IMG/VR virus record: IMGVR_UViG_3300032307_000175
Coordinates: 1-25,615 of that record
Reading direction: 5' to 3' (one strand)
Source: a virus
Length of the DNA stretch: 25,615 nucleotides
In this document: piece after piece, positions 12,940-17,731 of the stretch
How the letters are laid out: each line of letters opens with the position of its first letter
Position numbering within the stretch: position 1 is the first letter of the stretch
Program-made: the position numbers and the translations under genes
Notes under the pieces: generated by a model
Told to the model about the DNA's origin: nothing
The model's database searches: none
The model's input: only the letters and a program-made list of their open reading frames with translations

Positions 12940-13245
12940 TTAAATTAAAATAGTAACGTCATCTTGACTATCAACAGAAGAATACTTGCATTGACCCACG
13001 TTAATGCTAAATTCTACTCCGTCATTATCAACGCAAGTGATATGCGCGTATTCAAAATCTTGAACACCATTCGAATGTAAATAAATCTTTGGACTGCTTA
13101 CGCAAGTTGCATTAAATGGCTCAGAAACATATCCAGTAATTCTATGGTCACTATGTCTTCCACATTCGTATTCAGCACCCTTGTTAACAATTACTTTTGT
13201 TCCATTGCTAACCATTCCAGCTTTAATAAATTCTCTTGTTCTCAT
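12940..13245 (-). CDS. First gene of the leftward operon, unknown (101 aa)
   Basis: The frame is open further upstream to 13398. The promoter elements at 13292-13322 and the leader aaaacaaaacaac place the true start at ATG 13245. The protein is small and polar with beta-rich character (GTKVIVNKGAEYECG; HRITGYVSEPFN; KIYLHSNGV; HITCVDNDGVEFSINVG). It has four Cys at scattered positions and no helical or membrane segment. As the first gene behind the strongest early-type promoter in view, it may be made soon after infection. I do not recognise the family. Confidence 0.65.
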   Translation of the reverse strand: MRTREFIKAGMVSNGTKVIVNKGAEYECGRHSDHRITGYVSEPFNATCVSSPKIYLHSNGVQDFEYAHITCVDNDGVEFSINVGQCKYSSVDSQDDVTILI

Positions 13246-13291
13246 GTTGTTTTGTTTTTGTTTATCTTTGGTGTTGTTGTTAATTGTTTGA

Positions 13292-13322
13292 CAAATATAT
13301 GCTAAACTTTTGAGATAGCAAG
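13292..13322 (-). promoter_or_regulatory. Promoter of the leftward early operon
   Basis: On the minus strand CTTG (13322-13319) is followed after 19 bases by TATATTTG (13299-13292). This matches the Bacteroidota housekeeping promoter pattern TTG, about 19 nt, TAnnTTTG. The expected start lies about 40 bases upstream of ATG 13245. A weaker plus-strand match (TTG at 13284-13286, AACTTTTG at 13305-13312) overlaps it and could drive the rightward genes from 13367. Confidence 0.65.
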
Positions 13323-13366
13323 AAAAAAATAAACTTTTTTTGAAAATAATTTCTAACTGATTGAAA

Positions 13367-13771
13367 ATGAATGTAAAAACTTTTAATAAAACATACAAAA
13401 AAAGTAGTACAAAGCGTAAAATTGCACCCGAAAGCGAAGCGAACCAGCAAGAAATCGTTGTGAAATACCTTCGTTTAGCATATCCCGACGCGTTGTATTG
13501 CGCTTCTGCGGGTGGTATGCGAACGAGTTACTTGCAAGCAATCAAGATGAAGCGAACGGGTTACGTCAAAGGCTTTCCCGACCTATTCATTTACGAACCA
13601 CGCGGAGAATATCACGGTCTTGCTATTGAAATGAAGAAAGAGAAAGGTGGTACTGCATCACCAGAGCAGAAGCGTTGGCAGGAGCAATTGAGAAACAGGG
13701 GTTATAGTTCTTATATTTGTAAGGGAAACGAGGAAGCAATCAAAGTAATAGATGAATACTTCAACAGTTGA
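13367..13771 (+). CDS. VRR-NUC family nuclease
   Basis: ATG 13367 is chosen over the in-frame TTG at 13361. The 134 residues match a stand-alone VRR-NUC domain, a PD-(D/E)xK-type nuclease found alone in many phages. The catalytic pattern is GFPDLFI (D72) and IEMKKEK (E88, K90), followed by ASPEQKRWQEQLRNRGY. The early AYPDALYCASAGGMR also fits the family. Such small phage enzymes are thought to cut branched or flapped DNA during replication or packaging. The gene is the first of the rightward set and overlaps the sigma-like gene by four bases (TTGA). Confidence 0.9.
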   Translation: MNVKTFNKTYKKSSTKRKIAPESEANQQEIVVKYLRLAYPDALYCASAGGMRTSYLQAIKMKRTGYVKGFPDLFIYEPRGEYHGLAIEMKKEKGGTASPEQKRWQEQLRNRGYSSYICKGNEEAIKVIDEYFNS

Positions 13772-14268
13772 CACTTGAAACATACATAGAAGGAAGATAC
13801 AAACACTTCAAAGAGTTAGCGTATAATATCGCTCGTAAGGAACCATTCTACGAGGACTTGTTGCACGACTCTTTACTTTCTATGTTTGGTTCAAAACATA
13901 TCGAGAACCTAATCGACACAGGCGACTTTGAGTTCTATCTTATTCGCGTTATGTATTTATCGGTCAATAGTCCAACGTCGCCTTTTTACAAACAGACAAT
14001 CGCGTGGAACAGGAACAGACGCGACTTCAAAGAATACGCACACGAAGTGGACAAGACGTGGTTAGGCGCAAGGATGACAAACGAGCAACTGGACATTCTT
14101 ATTAGTCGTCTGAGCGAGTTTGAACGCTTAATCTTTCAAGAGTATATCTTTGAAGGCTTCACCTACCGAGAGCTGTCAAAACAAACAGGCATACCGATGC
14201 CATTCCTTTACCGCACCATTGATAATATCAAACAAAAAATAAGAGCCAATGTTATTCGCAAAAAGTAA
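13768..14268 (+). CDS. Sigma-70-like factor (TTG start)
   Basis: Translation appears to start at TTG 13768, whose last bases form the upstream stop (TTGA); no ATG occurs before residue 39 or so. The 166 residues have a region 2-like part (FKELAYNIARKEPFYEDLLHDSLLSMF). They also have a region 4-like helix-turn-helix (LSEFERLIFQEYIFEGFTYRELSKQTGIPMPFLYRTIDNIKQKIR). That layout matches small ECF-type or phage sigma factors that direct RNA polymerase to new promoters. It may activate late head, tail or lysis genes. Regions 2 and 4 are less well conserved than in host sigma factors, so the call is by pattern. Confidence 0.7.
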   Translation: MTLETYIEGRYKHFKELAYNIARKEPFYEDLLHDSLLSMFGSKHIENLIDTGDFEFYLIRVMYLSVNSPTSPFYKQTIAWNRNRRDFKEYAHEVDKTWLGARMTNEQLDILISRLSEFERLIFQEYIFEGFTYRELSKQTGIPMPFLYRTIDNIKQKIRANVIRKK

Positions 14269-14680
14269 TGAGTACAAAAGACGACTTGAAATTTGTCGCA
14301 CCTGTAAATTCTTCGAAGCATCAACGCAGTCTTGTGGACCATTGATCGTTGGCGACGAAGTAGAAACCGAAGTATTGTTTCGTCGCAAGTCAATTAAGTT
14401 GTGCGGTTGCGTTATGCCTATCAAAGCAAAGTTAGCCTTCGCATCTTGTCCTGCGTCAAAATGGGACGGTGTTCTTTCAATGGAAGAACAAATCGAGTTC
14501 AAACGTTTTCTGCTTGATATGAAAGCGCAAGGACGTTTGGAACAGAAAGATATGCTGAAGTTCTATTCGTTCAAGGATAAGGCTACAGGAGCGTTTAACG
14601 AGCGTTCTACTTGTTCGCCTTGCGTGAAGAAAGACATCAATACTTTTCTTGAATCAATGAAGGATGTGAACGTTGACTAA
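14249..14680 (+). CDS. Cys-rich (zinc-binding) phage protein
   Basis: The 143 residues have C16 and C19 (CRTCKFF), C29, C52 and C54 (KLCGCVMPIKAKLA), C67 (ASCPASKW) and a further CSPC at 122-125. Two zinc sites are likely. The set CxxC...C...LCGC...KxxxxxxxCP...KW is one I know from short proteins in many Bacteroidota phages, of unknown function. It starts inside the end of the sigma-like gene (20-base overlap), suggesting coupled translation, and may act with it in transcription control. The C-terminal half is helical and charged. Confidence 0.65.
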   Translation: MLFAKSNEYKRRLEICRTCKFFEASTQSCGPLIVGDEVETEVLFRRKSIKLCGCVMPIKAKLAFASCPASKWDGVLSMEEQIEFKRFLLDMKAQGRLEQKDMLKFYSFKDKATGAFNERSTCSPCVKKDINTFLESMKDVNVD

Positions 14681-14904
14681 ATGTACAAGTGAAATTCTTG
14701 TAAACTCGATACGTCGCCTCTGGTGTTCTTATTAATGTCGTGCCAACGCATACCACTCAAAAAGAAATCGACTGTCTTATTCGGTGTGAAAACGCGAAAG
14801 TGTCCGTGTTGGAAGTGATGCCAAGTAATAACATTGTTTGTCTTGTAGTTAGTAAGCAATTGAATGAATAATTCTTGCTTTGCTTTCTTGTTTATTTTAC
14901 TCAT
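14677..14904 (-). CDS. Unknown phage protein, lone minus-strand gene (75 aa)
   Basis: The protein has a basic start (SKINKKAKQELFIQLLTNYK), then WHHFQHGHFRVFTPNKTVDFFLSGMRWHDINKNTRGD. The F-x-x-T-P-N-K-x-V-x-F(F) pattern is like small phage proteins whose function is unknown. It overlaps the convergent Cys-rich gene by four bases. Its long upstream region carries a promoter about 450 bases away and a predicted structured RNA, so its expression might be controlled by that leader. Alternatively it may have an unseen promoter of its own. Confidence 0.6.
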   Translation of the reverse strand: MSKINKKAKQELFIQLLTNYKTNNVITWHHFQHGHFRVFTPNKTVDFFLSGMRWHDINKNTRGDVSSLQEFHLYI

Positions 14905-14935
14905 ATATTTTTGATATGGACATAGAAAGGTTTAT

Positions 14936-15351
14936 GGGTGAAAAGACATTAAACTCGCATTTATGCCTTATCATTAATCCTTTTAACTACTACTTTAATA
15001 GTGTTTAGTAGTTACTCATAATTCAGAAGATCCTGATGGGTCACAGGCAATCAGTTGACTATGTCTAGTTTCACCCCCAAGTTCCACCTCTGGATTGCTT
15101 GGATTATTTACAACTGTTGTTACTGGTTAATTGTATAATCTCACAAATGATACTAACGTCATCCATTACCACTACAAATAACCTTCCTTCTAATTATCAC
15201 GTTCATTCACCAACTTCACACTTCGTTGGTATGGGTTGAATGTGGACAAGACCATTTCTCAAATTGCTACAAAAGAAGTTGCCCCGCACACCGTACTCGT
15301 TAACTTAATAACAGCACAATGCTTGGGGCAATGCTTCTATATTAACGAGTA
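14936..15351 (-). ncRNA. Candidate structured RNA with two pseudoknots
   Basis: The 14905-15438 gap has no convincing gene, but a minus-strand transcript would fold strongly. 15342-15351 pairs with 15294-15303 (10 bp). 15325-15338 pairs with 15274-15285 (12 bp, 2-base bulge). The two interleave as a pseudoknot at the 5' end. Further on are a hairpin 15203-15214/15225-15242 with a bulge, GATTAT/ATAATC (15102-15107/15135-15140), and 15044-15054/15090-15101. The last interleaves with 14936-14943/15069-15076 (8 bp) as a second pseudoknot. A 9-bp hairpin lies at 14984-14992/15006-15014. A promoter at 15354-15387 would start the RNA just at the first stem. I do not recognise a known family. Confidence 0.5.
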
Positions 15352-15353
15352 TT

Positions 15354-15387
15354 CAAATATACATCATTCAATCAATAAAACAACAAA
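15354..15387 (-). promoter_or_regulatory. Promoter for the candidate RNA / leader
   Basis: On the minus strand TTTG (15387-15384) and TTG (15383-15381) lie 22 and 19 bases before TATATTTG (15361-15354). That is a full match to the Bacteroidota TTG/TTTG, about 19 nt, TAnnTTTG promoter. Transcription should begin near 15347-15350, at the first base-paired strand of the RNA candidate. No plausible minus-strand gene starts within the next 440 bases. Confidence 0.65.
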
Positions 15388-15403
15388 TAGATTTCAACAA
15401 CTA

Positions 15404-15434
15404 TTGAATGTTAATAATTCATTTTGTATCTTTA
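15404..15434 (+). promoter_or_regulatory. Possible promoter directly before the gene at 15439
   Basis: TTG (15404-15406) and TATCTTTA (15427-15434) are spaced by 20 bases. This is close to the Bacteroidota pattern, with one mismatch in the second box. The second box ends only four bases before ATG 15439, so the transcript would start at or just after the ATG, nearly leaderless. It may be a chance match. Confidence 0.35.
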
Positions 15435-15438
15435 GTGT

Positions 15439-15792
15439 ATGATAATCATTCCAGCTCAACTCGAAGCAGTAACAACACGAAAGGACAAGACACTCAAACT
15501 AACATTTGGAACGAATGAACTTTCACCTTCACAAGCGTCAGAACTATTTACAATAGCAAATCAGTTTGGTTATCTTGCATTCAAAGACGAAGACTTTAAG
15601 CGCGAAGAACTGGATGCAGTAGAAAGTCTCAAGTCTGAGTTAGAAGATACGCTTAAGAAGCCCTCACAACGATTGAGAGGTGTTCTCTTTCGACTATTCG
15701 AACAGGACAACGACGGGTTCAAGACATTCTCGAAATACTACGATAGCAAAATGGAGCAACTTATTAACCATTACAAAAGTAAATTAGGGTAA
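15439..15792 (+). CDS. Conserved phage protein of unknown function (117 aa)
   Basis: The protein opens with IIIPAQLEAVTTRKDKTLKLTFGTNELSPSQASELFTIANQFGYLAFK, then KKPSQRLRGVLFRLFEQDNDGFKTFSKYYDSKMEQLINHYKSKLG. I recognise this as a widespread small phage family with a conserved K-x-P-S-Q-R-L-R-x-V-L and a helical YYxSKMEQLI tail. Its role is unknown; it often lies near replication or packaging genes. Here it opens the rightward block that includes the small terminase. A short inverted repeat (GGTAA/TTACC, 15788-15800) overlaps its stop. Confidence 0.7.
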   Translation: MIIIPAQLEAVTTRKDKTLKLTFGTNELSPSQASELFTIANQFGYLAFKDEDFKREELDAVESLKSELEDTLKKPSQRLRGVLFRLFEQDNDGFKTFSKYYDSKMEQLINHYKSKLG

Positions 15793-15840
15793 TTGTTACC
15801 TTCGAAAAGAAAACGAGAGTAGTTTTTATATTTATAAATT

Positions 15841-16254
15841 ATGAGCAAGGAAGAAAACAAACCACAAAACGCAACACTAAAAAAGACTGCTATGCTAAAG
15901 GCTCTCGAAAGCACTTTGGGTGTGGTGACTTCTGCGTGTGAGATTGTAGGCATAGACAGAACAACACACTATCGTTGGTTGCAAGATGACGAAGACTACA
16001 AATCGAAGGTTGAATCGTTATCTGACCTTGCTGTTGACTTCGCAGAAAGTCAGTTGTTCGAATTAATTAAGGGAGCGCACCGCGAGGTGTCAACACCAGA
16101 CGGTGAAGTAATACGTATTCAAGACGCACCCAACACAAGCGCAACAATTTTCTATTTGAAGACACGAGGAAAGAAACGAGGTTACGTTGAGCGAAATGAA
16201 ATTGCAGGTGTTAACGATGCGCCTATTCAAATAATAATCAATGACAAGTTATGA
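15841..16254 (+). CDS. terS: Terminase small subunit candidate (HTH)
   Basis: The protein has 137 residues. A helix-turn-helix lies at about 15-50 (LKALESTLGVVTSACEIVGIDRTTHYRWLQDDEDYKSKV). A helical segment follows (LAVDFAESQLFELIKGAH), then the motif NTSATIFYLKTRGKKRGYVER near 110-125. The pair 'HYRWLQ..DYKSKV' and 'ATIFYLKTRGKKRGY' is the pattern of phBC6A51-type small terminases or terminase-like HTH proteins, which recognise the packaging site. The four-base ATGA overlap links it to the next gene. Unlike most phages, the large subunit is not next to it but on the other strand near 6491. Confidence 0.7.
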   Translation: MSKEENKPQNATLKKTAMLKALESTLGVVTSACEIVGIDRTTHYRWLQDDEDYKSKVESLSDLAVDFAESQLFELIKGAHREVSTPDGEVIRIQDAPNTSATIFYLKTRGKKRGYVERNEIAGVNDAPIQIIINDKL

Positions 16255-16496
16255 GTACCGCAACATTGACATTTGACCTTAACGATTCACACGATCGTGT
16301 TGAGTTCAACAGAATAACAAAGGCGCGTGATATGGCTTCGTTACTTTGGGAAATTGAAATGAACGGTTACAGGAAGTTTACGAAGTACAACGAACGTCAA
16401 GAAGCCGCGTATCAGGAAGGAATAGAAGAAGTATTTGAATACTTTCGCGCACTACTCAGCCATCACGAAATAGACATTGACCAATTGATTGTATGA
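16251..16496 (+). CDS. Conserved small phage protein (81 aa)
   Basis: The protein starts with MSTATLTFDLNDSHDRVEFNRITKARDMASLLWEIEMNGY and has a helical, acidic tail (QEAAYQEGIEEVFEYFRALLSHHEIDIDQLIV). The L-x-F-D-L-x-D-x-x-D-R plus K/A-x-D-M-A-x-x-L-W-E motif is known to me from many Bacteroidota and other phage genomes. There the function is unassigned and the gene is often close to terminase genes. It overlaps both neighbours by four bases or so. No catalytic motif. Confidence 0.7.
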   Translation: MSTATLTFDLNDSHDRVEFNRITKARDMASLLWEIEMNGYRKFTKYNERQEAAYQEGIEEVFEYFRALLSHHEIDIDQLIV

Positions 16497-16499
16497 ACG

Positions 16500-16556
16500 T
16501 ACCCGAAAGGGTAAAGTAATATGCAAAATGAACATAAAAGCACCCGAATGGGTAAA
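16500..16556 (+). repeat. Two repeated GAAA/GAAT-loop hairpins
   Basis: TACCC-GAAA-GGGTA (16500-16513) is a perfect 5-bp stem with a GNRA tetraloop. A near-copy lies at 16542-16553 (ACCC-GAAT-GGGT). The surrounding 15 bases (16501-16515 and 16542-16556) match at 14 of 15 positions. The pair sits in the short gap between genes. It may be a regulatory or processing signal, or a relic of duplicated coding DNA. Confidence 0.45.
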
Positions 16557-16617
16557 CTTTATAATGTGGATTCGTCGCAAGTATAGTAGATTTTTGCGAC
16601 AAAGAACGATAAAATAA
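16528..16617 (+). CDS. Possible small basic protein (29 aa)
   Basis: ATG 16528 opens a frame of 29 residues with a Trp-containing amphipathic start (MNIKAPEWVNFIMW) and a very basic tail (IRRKYSRFLRQRTIK). It could be a membrane-active or nucleic-acid-binding small protein, or a chance frame across the repeated hairpins, since the start overlaps the second repeat copy. Evidence for translation is only the A-rich leader and the packed arrangement. Confidence 0.3.
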   Translation: MNIKAPEWVNFIMWIRRKYSRFLRQRTIK

Positions 16618-16632
16618 ACTTATAATAAGGAT

Positions 16633-16776
16633 ATGCCAATACCAATACCAACCTCAACAGAAGCAAAAGACGAATTTATTGTTCGTTGTATGAGCGACGA
16701 AACAATGGTTGCTGAATACACAGATTCAACGCAACGTTACGCAGTTTGTATTAACACCTACAAAGAAAACAAATGA
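16633..16776 (+). CDS. Small conserved phage protein, PIPxP...RCM...QRxAVC type (47 aa)
   Basis: The sequence has an N-terminal Pro-rich start (PIPIPTSTEAKDEF) followed by IVRCMSDETMVAEYTDSTQRYAVCINTYKENK. The combination RCMSD...M..EY/F.D..QR.AVC is a recurrent small motif in phages, often next to or fused to capsid or protease genes, with unknown role. The leader (aataaggatATG) has a purine-rich patch. The stop overlaps the next start as ATGA. It does not stand out from the neighbours in codon use. Confidence 0.7.
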   Translation: MPIPIPTSTEAKDEFIVRCMSDETMVAEYTDSTQRYAVCINTYKENK

Positions 16777-16928
16777 GCGAAAACAAATTAAACTTTCTAA
16801 AATCACAGATACGCGCTTTCAATCCAGAGTGGACGAAAGAGCAAATTGAAATGGAAGCAATACGCATCTACAACGAAGCAAACACTATCGACGACGACGA
16901 CGAAGGGTGTTTGTATTGTGGTTCGTAG
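16773..16928 (+). CDS. Small acidic protein with C-terminal CxxC (51 aa)
   Basis: ATG 16773 overlaps the previous stop (ATGA). The 51 residues have a basic/amphipathic start (SENKLNFLKSQIRAFNPEWTKEQIEMEAIRIY), then an Asp run and a CLYC pair (residues 46-49) at the C-terminus. A single CxxC needs a partner or dimerisation to bind zinc. Function unknown. The packed arrangement, the in-frame overlap and the amino-acid composition support a real gene. Confidence 0.6.
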   Translation: MSENKLNFLKSQIRAFNPEWTKEQIEMEAIRIYNEANTIDDDDEGCLYCGS

Positions 16929-16970
16929 TCAACAAAAGCATCTTAATTGTAGATATTAAACAACAAAAGA

Positions 16971-17555
16971 ATGAGTATAAAAGTAAGCATACCCGCTGAC
17001 TATTCTTCAATCAGCGTCAAGCAATACGTTGACTACCACAACGCGAAAAGCGACATTGAGCGTTTAGTTTCAATCAGCAACTTGACCAAAGAACAGGCTG
17101 AGCAGATACCCTTCCAACACTTGCCGACGTTAATCCAAACGTTTGAAGGAACACTACTAAATGAGAGCGCAAAGTTCTTTGAAACAATAACAATCAAAGA
17201 TAAGGACTTTGGTTTCATTCCCGACCTTTACTCAATCAGTATGGGGGAGTACGCGGACATTTCAACGTGGGCTGCGGATGTGTCAACAAATATGGTTAAG
17301 ATAATGGGAACGCTTTACCGACCTATCGACAAACGCGTAGGTACAAAGTACACAATAATCCCACACAGCAAACAAAATCGTGAACTCGTTGAAGGCTATG
17401 TTGAGCAGATGACGCTCGAACAATTCAACGGTGCGATGCTTTTTTTTTCGACTTTGCTCAACGAACTAAGCAACACTTCGCTCGACTATTTGGAGACGGA
17501 AGTCAAGAAGTTGACGGAGGAGTTGACGGAGCAATTGAAGACAGAGACAACCTAA
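16971..17555 (+). CDS. Tail assembly chaperone, G-type product
   Basis: The 194-residue protein is helical: SIKVSIPADYSSISVKQYVDYHNAKSD, then LTKEQAEQIPFQHLPTLIQTFEG and YSISMGEYADISTWAADV. It has the size and position of phage tail assembly chaperones (gpG type). These coat the tape measure protein during tail building. A U UUU UUU heptamer near its end (17441-17447, in the right phase) and a long open -1 frame past the stop indicate a G/GT pair, as in phage lambda. The sequence itself has no recognised catalytic motif; the call rests on the frameshift and the order of genes. Confidence 0.75.
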   Translation: MSIKVSIPADYSSISVKQYVDYHNAKSDIERLVSISNLTKEQAEQIPFQHLPTLIQTFEGTLLNESAKFFETITIKDKDFGFIPDLYSISMGEYADISTWAADVSTNMVKIMGTLYRPIDKRVGTKYTIIPHSKQNRELVEGYVEQMTLEQFNGAMLFFSTLLNELSNTSLDYLETEVKKLTEELTEQLKTETT

Positions 17556-17731
17556 ACCAAGTGTTGGGACGCTACGGATGGTACCACCTTTTTATGGAAG
17601 CGTGCGGACGCGATATAACAAAGTTGGACGCAATTACGGAAAAAAGTGCTTGGGAAATATTTACATTTTTGACTTACCTAATTGATTATAATTATGTCGA
17701 ACGTACAAAGTTACAACGCGCTCATAGATAG
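16971..17731 (+). CDS. Tail assembly chaperone, GT-type frameshift product
   Basis: If ribosomes slip back one base on TTT-TTT at 17442-17447, translation continues in the -1 frame from 17447 to the stop at 17729-17731. It adds 94 residues to the first 159, about 253 in all. The extension contains a convincing helical part: LNQVLGRYGWYHLFMEAC, then GRDITKLDAITEKSAWEIF and TFLTYLIDYNYVERTKLQ. This part lies beyond the G stop, where the -1 frame has no start of its own. It overlaps the following gene by 38 bases. The T part of such proteins contacts the tail tube subunit. The frame logic is clear; expression is inferred. Confidence 0.75.
17441..17480 (+). promoter_or_regulatory. Programmed -1 ribosomal frameshift signal
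   Basis: The heptamer T-TTT-TTT (17441-17447) is in the classical X-XXY-YYZ phase of the upstream frame. Six bases later TTGCT (17454-17458) can pair with AGCAA (17469-17473). The loop CGAA (17462-17465) can pair with TTCG (17477-17480), forming a small H-type pseudoknot. The slippery run is nine T long in all, so slippage is chemically easy. The pseudoknot is short and only possible, not certain. Confidence 0.75.

Noticed and set aside
13246-13398. N-terminal extension of the first leftward gene up to 13398
   Set aside because: It runs through the promoter elements and encodes a Phe/Lys/Ile-rich stretch from AT-rich DNA. ATG 13245 has the usual leader.
14905-15438. Group I intron
   Set aside because: The two interleaved stem pairs first suggested P3/P7, but the conserved R (GACTA-type) and S core sequences are not both present, and no gene is split by the region.
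15236-15442. Open frame of 68 residues on the plus strand upstream of the 15439 gene
   Set aside because: It lies across the strongest inverted repeats of the RNA candidate, has an uneven composition and no leader like its neighbours. I read it as chance.
16493-16519. Eight-residue open frame starting with ATGA overlap
   Set aside because: It is too short to support as a gene and overlaps the GAAA hairpin. It is more likely chance or part of the repeat.
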